56,025 bases of DNA from assembly GCA_964345975.1 (NCBI GenBank), contig CAYFSS010000012.1:1-56025 (forward strand). The letters are read 5' to 3'. The stretch comes from CAYFSS01 sp964345975 (GTDB taxonomy: Bacteria; Bacillota; Clostridia; Saccharofermentanales; Fastidiosipilaceae). Position numbers and translations under genes: made by a program. The notes beneath the pieces were generated by a model. The model saw only the letters and a program-made list of their open reading frames with translations. It had not been told where the DNA came from and did no database searches. Shown piece after piece: positions 24,893 to 32,775 of the stretch (position 1 is the stretch's first letter; each line of letters begins with the position of its first letter).

Positions 24893-26023
24893 TTAATCGT
24901 AGATCAAACAATTTTGCATGCGTTGGCGGAAGACTTCATGGTCTTCCGCCGTTTCCTTGCTGTAAGGTGCTTGAATGCCATCTTTACCAAGGAGACGATG
25001 CATGAAGGTTACACTTGTCGGATCAAAAGGAGACAGGATTTCAAAGGCTTCGTAGCGTTCATCCAAATGATCCAATATTTGAAGGACGGTCTGAGTCATA
25101 CGAACGGCCTTGGGATCAAGGACTTCAATCGCAAGCCCATGGCAAACTTCACCGGAATGCTTCGAACTGCTGGGGAGGTAGCTCTGGGGTCTGAAGGCAA
25201 TTCCCGGAGCATCTAGAGTTTGGGCAAACTCAAAGAGATCTTGGCGGTCGATGTATGGTGCGCCGAACCAGCTGAACGGTCTTGCCGTCCCACGTCCTTC
25301 GCTGAGATTGGTCCCTTCGAAGAGACAGGTTCCGGGATAGAGGAGACAGGCTGCGAAATTAGGGAGATTGGGGCTCGGGATAGTGAAGACTTGTCCGGTT
25401 TCGGGAAAGAGCATGGTGCGTTGCCAGCCGTCGCATTCAATGACCTCAAATTCTACGGATAGATTCTTCTCATGGATATAGAGTTTCCCGATTTCAGCGA
25501 TCGTGAGACTATAGCGAATCGGTAGCGTGTATGCTCCGACGAAACTCAGCTCATCCGCTTTGAGCACAGGACCTTCGAGGATCTCACCCCCTAAGGGATT
25601 TGGCCGATCCAAAACAAAGAGAGGCTTACCAAGTTCAGCACAGAGATCCAGGATTTGGAGGAATGTGCTGACGTAGGTATAGAAGCGAACCCCCACATCC
25701 GGCAAATCATAGATGATGGCATCCAGCTCCTCACTGATGGAGCCGGGAATCGTTTCTTCGCCCATCGATTGGTAGAGAGAGTGGACCGGGAGACCCGTGA
25801 GTGAATCCCGGCTTGATTGAACCTTCTGTCCGGCAGGAGCTGCACCATCGAGACCATGCTCCGGTGAGAATAGGTATCGGAGATTATCTTGCAAGATAAG
25901 CCGAGCGGATTGGCCGTCGGCAGAACGAGCATGGGCAGCCGTGACGAAACCGTATCGCTGCTTCGGGAGCTTAACCTCGCCATCAGCAATACGGTCGAGA
26001 CCTGTACGAACGGTGATTTTCAT
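24893..26023 (-). CDS. namZ: DUF1343 protein, exo-beta-N-acetylmuramidase NamZ type
   Basis: 376 residues. Family motifs: FSPEHGLDGAAPAGQKV (near residue 52), LPVHSLY, YDLPDVGVRFYTYVSTF, LDRPNPLGGEILEGP, EGTNLSEGRGTARPFSWFGAP. NamZ releases terminal MurNAc from peptidoglycan fragments. No signal peptide is present: the protein starts KITVRTGLDRIADGE. The enzyme is therefore predicted to be cytoplasmic, unlike secreted NamZ of Bacillus. AAGGAG is 5 nt before the ATG. It lies 37 nt after murQ on the same strand, giving murQ-namZ, so liberated MurNAc would need a kinase before MurQ acts. Confidence 0.87.
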   Translation of the reverse strand: MKITVRTGLDRIADGEVKLPKQRYGFVTAAHARSADGQSARLILQDNLRYLFSPEHGLDGAAPAGQKVQSSRDSLTGLPVHSLYQSMGEETIPGSISEELDAIIYDLPDVGVRFYTYVSTFLQILDLCAELGKPLFVLDRPNPLGGEILEGPVLKADELSFVGAYTLPIRYSLTIAEIGKLYIHEKNLSVEFEVIECDGWQRTMLFPETGQVFTIPSPNLPNFAACLLYPGTCLFEGTNLSEGRGTARPFSWFGAPYIDRQDLFEFAQTLDAPGIAFRPQSYLPSSSKHSGEVCHGLAIEVLDPKAVRMTQTVLQILDHLDERYEAFEILSPFDPTSVTFMHRLLGKDGIQAPYSKETAEDHEVFRQRMQNCLIYD

Positions 26024-26060
26024 GTGGACTCCTTAGATTATTTGGCTTCGAAAGCCTTCT

Positions 26061-27005
26061 TCATGCATCATTCTTGACTTCGAGATTTCTCTTAAGTTTC
26101 AACGATTCCCTGTTCGGTTCTAATTTGACTAAGTGACCGTCGACCTTGTCCAAGGCTTGCTTAGCCTCATCGGCATTGAGATTGTGCCAATACATGACGA
26201 TGGCAAGTTTGACATGCATCTGAGCTGCGATGAGAAGTTCCTTGGCTTCTTCATCGCTGCAACCTGTGATGTTCTGCAGCATGCGATGCGCTCTGGCGTA
26301 GAGCTTCTCGTTCGTAGCCTTCAGATCCACCATGAGGTTGCCATAGACTTTCCCCTGCTTGATCATGAGGGCTGTACTCAGCATGTTGAGGACGAGCTTC
26401 TGTGCTGTCCCGCTCTTCATTCTGGTTGATCCTGTGACGACTTCCGCTCCGGTTTGAGGTGTGAGGGCAATGTCGGTAGCAAGGGCTAGGGGAGAACCGG
26501 CAACCGCTGTCAGGCCGATGGTCAAAGCCCCCTTACGCTTAGCGTAGTCGATGGCTTCCATGACGTAGGGCGTACGACCACTTGCAGCGATCCCGACGAG
26601 ACTATCGAGCGAGGTGAGATTGATCTCCTCCAAGTCTTTGATCGCTTCGATGCCTTGGTCCTCGGCGCCTTCCACTGCGACAAAGACGGCATCTTTGCCG
26701 CCTGCCATGATTGCAAAGATTTCGGCCGGATCGGTGCCATAGGTAGGAGGACATTCTGCAGCGTCGAGGACGCCCATTCTGCCGGAAGAACCGCTGCCGA
26801 GGTAAATGAGCCGACCGCCTTGACGGTAGCGCTCGGAGATAGCATCAACGGCGCGGGCAATTTCGGGGAGAATCTCACGTACTGCAAGGGCGACCTTCTG
26901 GTCTTCCTCGTTGATGATCCCGAGCATGTCGAGGGTCGACATTTGATCGATGCCGCGACTCCGCTGGTTCACCTGCTCCGTTGTTATGTGAGTTAGTTCA
27001 ATCAT
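26061..27005 (-). CDS. murQ: N-acetylmuramic acid 6-phosphate etherase
   Basis: 314 residues, standard. It cleaves the lactyl ether of MurNAc-6-phosphate to GlcNAc-6-phosphate and lactate. The SIS domain is clear: GGRLIYLGSGSSGRMGVLDAAECPPT (near 62-87, containing the catalytic Glu), GAEDQ, GIAASGRTPYV, and TGSTRMKSGTAQKLVLNMLSTALM. GGGGGG precedes the ATG by 4 nt. First gene of murQ-namZ, with a large inverted repeat directly upstream. No MurP or MurR gene lies beside it. Confidence 0.95.
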   Translation of the reverse strand: MIELTHITTEQVNQRSRGIDQMSTLDMLGIINEEDQKVALAVREILPEIARAVDAISERYRQGGRLIYLGSGSSGRMGVLDAAECPPTYGTDPAEIFAIMAGGKDAVFVAVEGAEDQGIEAIKDLEEINLTSLDSLVGIAASGRTPYVMEAIDYAKRKGALTIGLTAVAGSPLALATDIALTPQTGAEVVTGSTRMKSGTAQKLVLNMLSTALMIKQGKVYGNLMVDLKATNEKLYARAHRMLQNITGCSDEEAKELLIAAQMHVKLAIVMYWHNLNADEAKQALDKVDGHLVKLEPNRESLKLKRNLEVKNDA

Positions 27006-27020
27006 TTCGCCCCCCTAGGT

Positions 27021-27069
27021 TTTCTCTAATTTAGCACGTTGAAACTTTTTAGTTTGTAAATTAGAGAAA
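27021..27069. promoter_or_regulatory. Nested inverted repeat upstream of murQ
   Basis: TTTCTCTAATTT (27021-27032) and AAATTAGAGAAA (27058-27069) are perfect 12-bp arms around a 25-nt centre. That centre holds AAACT-tttt-AGTTT (27042-27055). It begins 16 nt upstream of the murQ start. It could be a dimeric repressor operator (for example a MurR/RpiR-type regulator) or an RNA structure. The remaining part up to ccdA (27070-27210) contains nothing else I could assign. Confidence 0.6.
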
Positions 27070-27210
27070 GAGGAAATAAAATTTCCTGATCTTTTCACAA
27101 TATCTAAATGATGTTATTTCACTGGCTAATCAGATCAAGCAAAGAGGCTACGATACAGAGTTTAAGAGACGAAGCTGATAGACTTTCGAGACTTGAGAGG
27201 AGAGTTTACC

Positions 27211-27870
27211 ATGGCTTATTTGTTGACTTTCTTAGAGGGGGTCATCTCTTTCATATCACCATGCATCCTACCGCTGTTGCCCCTCTATCTTTCTTACTTT
27301 GCTGGAAGCGAAGAAGATGTTGATGGGAAGCATGTATGGGCACGATCGGCTGCCTTTGTTGGGGGCTTCACAGTTCTCTTTGTTTTGATGGGTCTCTTTG
27401 CAGGAACTTTGGGCAGTTTTCTCCAGGCATATCGTGTACCTCTGCGGATCGGGACAGGCATCATTGTCATTCTCTTGGGTCTCAGTTATCTAGGACTCTT
27501 TCGCATCCCCATCTTCCAAGGCATGAAAGAAGGCAGGCTCGCCGACTCGATCCCCTCGGCCTTTCTCTTCGGATTGCTCTATTCCCTGAGTTTGACTCCT
27601 TGTGTCGGTGCTTTCTTGGGGTCAGCTCTACTCTTGGCTTCTCAACAGGGAAGTGCTCAAGAGGGAGCGCTCTTGCTCTTTACATATTCTATCGGCCTCG
27701 GGATTCCTTTCATCCTCTCAGCCGTCCTGATCGACCGGCTTAAGGGAGCTTTCGATTGGATCAAGAAGCGTTATGACATCATCACGAAGATTTCCGGAGC
27801 TTTCCTAATTGTGCTCGGTATTCTTATGGCCGTGGGCCTCTTAGATCGTTGGATTGCCCTTTTATCCTGA
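27211..27870 (+). CDS. ccdA: CcdA-type cytochrome c biogenesis / thiol-disulfide membrane protein
   Basis: 219 residues from the ATG after GAGAGGAGA; the in-frame TTG 18 nt earlier lies in that site. Six membrane segments. The two redox cysteines are in place: SPCILPLLPLYLSYF (first helix) and SLTPCVGAFLGSALLLAS (fourth helix). It passes electrons from cytoplasmic thioredoxin to extracytoplasmic thiol proteins. The TlpA-like gene 63 nt downstream is its likely partner. No cytochrome c maturation genes are seen here, so a general reductase role is likelier than cytochrome assembly. Confidence 0.9.
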   Translation: MAYLLTFLEGVISFISPCILPLLPLYLSYFAGSEEDVDGKHVWARSAAFVGGFTVLFVLMGLFAGTLGSFLQAYRVPLRIGTGIIVILLGLSYLGLFRIPIFQGMKEGRLADSIPSAFLFGLLYSLSLTPCVGAFLGSALLLASQQGSAQEGALLLFTYSIGLGIPFILSAVLIDRLKGAFDWIKKRYDIITKISGAFLIVLGILMAVGLLDRWIALLS

Positions 27871-27933
27871 AGTCCTGACGGGCTTTACGCTTTGTTCTAC
27901 TGATTTTACTTCAATCAGAATTGAGGAATTCTC

Positions 27934-28689
27934 ATGAAACGTGTTTTACCTATCATTGTTGTTTTAGTCCTAGTCATCGTAGGTGCGACCATCCTCTACC
28001 CGATGCTTAGAGAAAGATCAGGCGATCCCAAGATCGATCTCGGCACGGATGGTGCAGCGGTTGCTCTTGCGACGACGACCGGCGAAGCTGAATCAGCGAC
28101 CGATGCTGCTACCACGACCGAAGCGGAGGCAACAACGGCTCAAACCACGCCTGAAACAGAGTCTAGCAATGCATCTGAAGCAACCTCCACCTCCGCATCC
28201 GAGAGAACCCAGGGCGACTCGTCTCAGAGCACAGAGGCAACCACGACGTCTGACGCAGAACAGCAGACCGCTCCGGACTTCAAGGTCTATGACTTGGATG
28301 GCAATGCAGTGCAGTATGCTTCACTCGTTGACGACAAACCTGTCCTCTTAAACTTCTGGGCCAGTTGGTGTCCTCCGTGCCGTGAAGAGATGCCCGACCT
28401 GCAACGACTCAACGATGAACTCGGCGATGAGATCGAATTCATCTTGGTCAATTCCACAGATGGGGTGCGCGAGACCCCCGAGAAAGCTAAGGCTTTCCTC
28501 GAAGAGCATGGTTTTGATCTGCCCGTATACTTGGATCAAGACGGTGAAGCTTCCACGATCTATGGCGTGCGTTCTCTCCCCACAAACATTCTGATCGGCG
28601 CAGACGGCAAGATCATCGGCGGCATCCCCGGTGCCTTGACGGAGGCTCAGTTCAGAGAACTTTTTGAAACCTACCTAAACGTCGCTTAG
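27934..28689 (+). CDS. Membrane-anchored TlpA/ResA-like thioredoxin with a Thr/Ala/Glu-rich linker
   Basis: 251 residues. N-terminal anchor (RVLPIIVVLVLVIVGATILY, 3-22) with no Cys lipobox. Then about residues 38-110 are low-complexity Thr/Ala/Glu/Ser, a wall-spanning stalk. The thioredoxin domain holds NFWASWCPPCREEMPDL with the active CPPC, and the cis-proline loop GVRSLPTNILIGADG. It should reduce extracytoplasmic disulfides using electrons from CcdA. The leader has GAATTGAGG before the ATG, nearly identical to that before the YibE/F gene. Confidence 0.9.
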   Translation: MKRVLPIIVVLVLVIVGATILYPMLRERSGDPKIDLGTDGAAVALATTTGEAESATDAATTTEAEATTAQTTPETESSNASEATSTSASERTQGDSSQSTEATTTSDAEQQTAPDFKVYDLDGNAVQYASLVDDKPVLLNFWASWCPPCREEMPDLQRLNDELGDEIEFILVNSTDGVRETPEKAKAFLEEHGFDLPVYLDQDGEASTIYGVRSLPTNILIGADGKIIGGIPGALTEAQFRELFETYLNVA

Positions 28690-28719
28690 CGCATACCTTT
28701 ATATCCAACAAGCCCAAAC

Positions 28720-28755
28720 AAAAGCGTGGCGAACCTTTGCAGGAGCCACGCTTTG
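28720..28755. terminator. Bidirectional terminator between tlpA-like and lpdA
   Basis: AAAGCGTGGC (28721-28730) and GCCACGCTTT (28745-28754) are perfect 10-bp arms between convergent genes, with an A-rich left and T-rich right flank. Confidence 0.8.
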
Positions 28756-28777
28756 TGCCGTCCAAGCGAACGATTGC

Positions 28778-30166
28778 TTACTTGCGAAATTTGTCTTTTG
28801 CAGCCATCAGCGCCTGATCCAAAGTCTCTACAAAACTGGGATGTGGCCTGATACTCGTGACCAGATCATCCAAAGTCAGTCGCAAATCTACCGCCAGGGT
28901 AAGCTCATCGATAAGCTCGGTCGCCCGATCGCCCAGCCACTGAGCTCCGAGCAAGGCTTTTGTGTCATTTGCAAAGACTAAGTTCACATAACCTCGCTCT
29001 GAACCGTGCATACGGGATCTGGCGTTAGCTAAGGTCGAGGCACGTGCTGCAATAACCTCGATGTTCTGCTCTTTGGCTTCGGCTTCCGTGAGACCGACCT
29101 GTGCGATTTCAGGAGCCGTGTAGATGCAGGAGGGGGTGGCTTTTAATTGTCTTGTGCCACCTTGGAATATCTTGACGAGTTGACGCCCATCATCCATCGC
29201 TTCGTGAGCTAAGAGCATGCTCCCGGAACGACAGTCCCCAATGGCATAGACATTCTCGAGACTTGTGCGGAAGTTTTCATCAACTTTGATGAAATGCCTA
29301 TCCATGGTCAACTCAAGTTCAGTGAAATTCTGAGTCGCAGGTCTTCTACCGGTTGCCATGAGAACCGCATCGCAAGGCAGGACATCTTCGCCGACCAAGA
29401 CTTCGAGCGAGGAATCACCTTCACGAATCTCATCGACGCCGCGTCCTGTGATGATTTCAATTCCGCGTTTCTTGAAGGATTGCTGGAGAGCACGCGACAG
29501 ACCTCTATCGAGGTTGGCCAAAGCACGATCCAACATTTCAACCAGCGTAACGTTGAGCCCTAAGTGGTGGAAGAAGTCTGCCATCTCAACGCCGATGACA
29601 CCGGCACCCACAATGACGACAGATGTCATATCATCTGGCCAAGTTTCCATCGGGTCTAAGAAGTGATCCGAGGTATAGACACCGGGGAGTTCATGACCGG
29701 GGATAGGAGGGACGGCCGAGACACTACCCAAAGCCAAACAAATTCGCTTGGCTTCGTAAACGTCATCCCCGACTTGGACCGCAGCTGCTTGACCTTCTTC
29801 GGAGGCTACGAGGATGCCCCGGCCTTCGATTTGGGTGACCTTGGCTCGCTCCAACTGGCTTTCAAGACCGTCGACAGAAGCTTGGACCTGTTTGTCACGG
29901 AAGGCTAACGTCACGGGAGAATTGAGCCCGGCTCGATAGTGTTCAATGAGCGTGTTGTTTGCAAATCCTTCGGATTCCATGTGTTCCAATTGAAGGAGAG
30001 GTTCACGGAGTTGAAGGAGGGCTTTGGTTGGGATACAGCCTCGATTGACGCACGTACCGCCAATCTTCACTGCTTCGATGAGCGCAACGTCCCAGCCGAG
30101 AGCGGCTCCACCGAGCGCGACTTCCGTACCGCCGGGACCTGCCCCGACAACGATTAGGTCATACAT
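28778..30166 (-). CDS. lpdA: Dihydrolipoamide dehydrogenase (glycine cleavage L-protein)
   Basis: 462 residues without a fused lipoyl domain. FAD-binding VVGAGPGGTEVALGGAALG (7-25). Redox disulfide Cys39-Cys44 in GGTCVNRGCIPTKAL. NAD site VVIVGAGVIGVEMADFF. FAD motif NVYAIGDCRSG. The C-terminal HPSFVETLDQAL gives the catalytic His-Glu pair. It reoxidises the dihydrolipoyl arm of GcvH with NAD. Last gene of the gcv operon, 97 nt after lplA, with AAAGGA before the ATG. Confidence 0.93.
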   Translation of the reverse strand: MYDLIVVGAGPGGTEVALGGAALGWDVALIEAVKIGGTCVNRGCIPTKALLQLREPLLQLEHMESEGFANNTLIEHYRAGLNSPVTLAFRDKQVQASVDGLESQLERAKVTQIEGRGILVASEEGQAAAVQVGDDVYEAKRICLALGSVSAVPPIPGHELPGVYTSDHFLDPMETWPDDMTSVVIVGAGVIGVEMADFFHHLGLNVTLVEMLDRALANLDRGLSRALQQSFKKRGIEIITGRGVDEIREGDSSLEVLVGEDVLPCDAVLMATGRRPATQNFTELELTMDRHFIKVDENFRTSLENVYAIGDCRSGSMLLAHEAMDDGRQLVKIFQGGTRQLKATPSCIYTAPEIAQVGLTEAEAKEQNIEVIAARASTLANARSRMHGSERGYVNLVFANDTKALLGAQWLGDRATELIDELTLAVDLRLTLDDLVTSIRPHPSFVETLDQALMAAKDKFRK

Positions 30167-30263
30167 AAGGAATCCTTTCTTTGAAATAACAGTGCTTCTG
30201 AGGCAAAAAGTATTTAGGCGACGACTTGTGAATGCGTTTTCAGCTCATGGCCCTGAGGATGGA

Positions 30264-31253
30264 CTAATCGAAGATTTGTTCTCCAACCTGCACCAGATCT
30301 TGGCGAGCTCGATCGTCTAAGTTTTGATCTTGCAGATAATTTTCCCACGCAGGGATGAAATCACTTCGTTTATAGGCTGTACCGGCGAGACGATTGATTT
30401 CTTGCGTCCAATCCCAAGCCATCGCATCGGAATAGAGTCTGAGCTCTTTCAATGCATCACCTGCGACTTCAACCTCGAGCTGGACTTCCCCCCAATCGAA
30501 GCGTTCGTCGACGAGAATCGTGAGGTTTGAGCGGTGATTGTAGAGCCAGTCGGGTGAAGCAAATGCTGCACGTTCAACCAAGCGATCTGTCCCTGCAGCA
30601 AAGGACCAGGGGCTAAACTCCAGCGCATAGACTTCCTCTGCTGCTTGTTTCAAGCGAGGAATAAGATCTTCCGCCGTTAAATCAGGGGCCAGTTCCACGA
30701 GATTGATGACTCTGGACCTGGTAGATTCCACACCTTTGCTCTGCATCTTATTCTTGGACACACGCAGATAGCGAGCCATCACGTCTTTGTCCGTGTCGAT
30801 CAGGATGGTTCCGTGGTGATAGCAGCGATCTCCGGTGCGATAATACGCATTGCCCGAGAACTTACGCCCGTCAAGGAGTAGATCATTGCGACCGGACGCT
30901 TCGACCTTAAGGCCTAGGGGTAAGAGCGCTTGGCGAATGACTTCAACTTGGCGCGCCGTATTATAGTCTTCTGCGTGCACTAGGAAGGTGAAGTTTAGAT
31001 TTCCCAAGTCATGGTAGACAGCCCCACCCCCTGAGAGACGGCGAGCCAGATGGCCGCCTTCATCTTCCAGACGATGGACATCGCACTCACGCCAGCAATT
31101 TTGATTACGACCGATGACGACCGTCTGAGCATTCTGCCAGAGGTATAAGACGATATCGCCCGGCTCTACTTGTTCAAGGATGAGGGCTTCATCCGCAATG
31201 TTTTGATACGGATCGAAGCCCTGTCCCAGATATAGATAACCCTGCTTAAGCAT
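30264..31253 (-). CDS. lplA: Lipoate-protein ligase A
   Basis: 329 residues from the ATG at 31253, which overlaps the gcvPB stop by 8 nt (ATGCTTAA); a longer upstream frame is rejected. BPL/LplA catalytic features: IVLYLWQNAQTVVIGRNQNCWRE with the RN-Q signature, RRLSGGGAVYHDLGNLNFTFL, then SGRNDLLLDGRKFSGNAYYR with the key Lys. A C-terminal accessory domain follows. It attaches free lipoate to GcvH through lipoyl-AMP. Its place in the gcv operon, with no lipA or lipB in the window, suggests scavenging of exogenous lipoate. Confidence 0.93.
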   Translation of the reverse strand: MLKQGYLYLGQGFDPYQNIADEALILEQVEPGDIVLYLWQNAQTVVIGRNQNCWRECDVHRLEDEGGHLARRLSGGGAVYHDLGNLNFTFLVHAEDYNTARQVEVIRQALLPLGLKVEASGRNDLLLDGRKFSGNAYYRTGDRCYHHGTILIDTDKDVMARYLRVSKNKMQSKGVESTRSRVINLVELAPDLTAEDLIPRLKQAAEEVYALEFSPWSFAAGTDRLVERAAFASPDWLYNHRSNLTILVDERFDWGEVQLEVEVAGDALKELRLYSDAMAWDWTQEINRLAGTAYKRSDFIPAWENYLQDQNLDDRARQDLVQVGEQIFD

Positions 31254-32775
31254 CCTCAGCGTCCGCCGGGAATTCATAGCGAAGTTTCGGTTGTCTTGCA
31301 GCTTGTGTCTCATCAGGTTGTGAGATCGGTTGATGATAGGGAGCCTTAGCGAAATATTCAGGCTCACTCAAAGCTTTCTCGTGCAGCTCCCTGAAGACCT
31401 CAGCGATCCGATCGAGACGATCCCTTGACTCGGTTTCCGTCGGCTCAATCATCAGAGCTTCAGGCACATTCAAAGGGAAGTACATGGTCGGTGGATGAAT
31501 CCCGTAATCTTGGAGAGCTTTGGAGAATTGCTTGGCATCGACACCATGCCGGCGCTTGAGATCTTTCAAGCTGATAACGAACTCGTGCATGCATGTATCA
31601 CCAAAAGCCGGCTCGAAAACATCCTTCAGTTTTGCCAACAAGTAGTTGGCATTGAGGACAGCTTGCTTGGCTGACGCCGGAACGCCTTCCTTGCCCAAGC
31701 GAAGCGCAAACGTCAGGGCCCTAACGACAACCAGGTAATTACCATAGAAGCGACCCACTCGACCGATGCTGTGCTCGGGCTGATAGAGCTCGATGGTTGG
31801 AAAGCTCAGGGAACGGGACTGAAGGAAAATGTTGAACAGAACGCTAGGTCTTGGAGCCACTGTTTCATACCCTTGAACCGTCGGGATATCGAGCGGTAAG
31901 AAGGGAGCAAGGGCTTCCTTACATCCAACCGGACCGGAACCGGGGCCGCCACCGCCATGAGGGGTAGAGAAAGTCTTATGGAGGTTCAGGTGGACGAGGT
32001 CGAAACCGATGTCACCCGGACGACTGATTCCCATGATGGGGTTGAGGTTTGCCCCATCGTAGTAATTGAGCCCACCATATTCATGGATCAAGGCTGTGAT
32101 TTCTTGGATGTTTGCATCGAGGAGACCCAGCGTATTGGGATTCGTGAGCATAAGACCTGCGACATCGTCGCTCATGACCTCGCGCATCTTCTCGACGTCA
32201 ACCCCGCCTTCCTCGTTAGACGGGACCGTGATGACGTCATAACCGGCCATAGCAGCCGATGCGGGATTGGTTCCATGCGCTGTATCGGGCACAATAATCT
32301 TTGTGCGATGCTCACCCTTATGCGCGAAGTAAGCGCGGAACATCAAGAGAGCTGCAAACTCACCTTGGGCTCCGGCCATCGGTGCAAAGCTCATGCGATC
32401 CATCCCCGTGATCTCGGAGAAGACGGATTCCGCAAAGACTGTCAGGAGTCGAGAACCCTGGCTATAGAGATCCGGCGCCAGGGGATGAACATCCCGAAGC
32501 TCAGGCAATGAAGCCATGGCATCGTTGATCTTGGGATTGTATTTCATGGTGCAAGAACCTAGGAGATAAGACCCGTCATTGATACCAAAGGTTCTATCTT
32601 CAAGTTCCGTATAGTGACGGGAGACTTCGATCTCACTCATCTCGGGTAGACGAGGTGTACGCTTGCGTCGAAACTGATCCGGTAGGAGATCATACTCGGA
32701 GTCGAACGGTGGCAGATAATCCGTACCGTGGCCGGGTCGGGATTTCTCAAACGACAGTTTCATGCTTTCTCTCAT
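31246..32775 (-). CDS. gcvPB: Glycine dehydrogenase (decarboxylating) subunit 2
   Basis: 509 residues, typical of split P-protein. PLP-lysine region HLNLHKTFSTPHGGGGPGSGP. ADVSRHYTEL-like segment (EIEVSRHYTELEDRTFG), GSCTMKYNPKIND, and ANLNPIMGISRPGDIG are hallmark motifs. With GcvPA it decarboxylates glycine and loads aminomethyl on GcvH. The ATG at 32775 has AAGGAG 7 nt upstream and overlaps the gcvPA stop (ATGA). A second ATG at 32763, before KLSFEKSRPG, is also possible. Confidence 0.95.
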   Translation of the reverse strand: MRESMKLSFEKSRPGHGTDYLPPFDSEYDLLPDQFRRKRTPRLPEMSEIEVSRHYTELEDRTFGINDGSYLLGSCTMKYNPKINDAMASLPELRDVHPLAPDLYSQGSRLLTVFAESVFSEITGMDRMSFAPMAGAQGEFAALLMFRAYFAHKGEHRTKIIVPDTAHGTNPASAAMAGYDVITVPSNEEGGVDVEKMREVMSDDVAGLMLTNPNTLGLLDANIQEITALIHEYGGLNYYDGANLNPIMGISRPGDIGFDLVHLNLHKTFSTPHGGGGPGSGPVGCKEALAPFLPLDIPTVQGYETVAPRPSVLFNIFLQSRSLSFPTIELYQPEHSIGRVGRFYGNYLVVVRALTFALRLGKEGVPASAKQAVLNANYLLAKLKDVFEPAFGDTCMHEFVISLKDLKRRHGVDAKQFSKALQDYGIHPPTMYFPLNVPEALMIEPTETESRDRLDRIAEVFRELHEKALSEPEYFAKAPYHQPISQPDETQAARQPKLRYEFPADAEDA

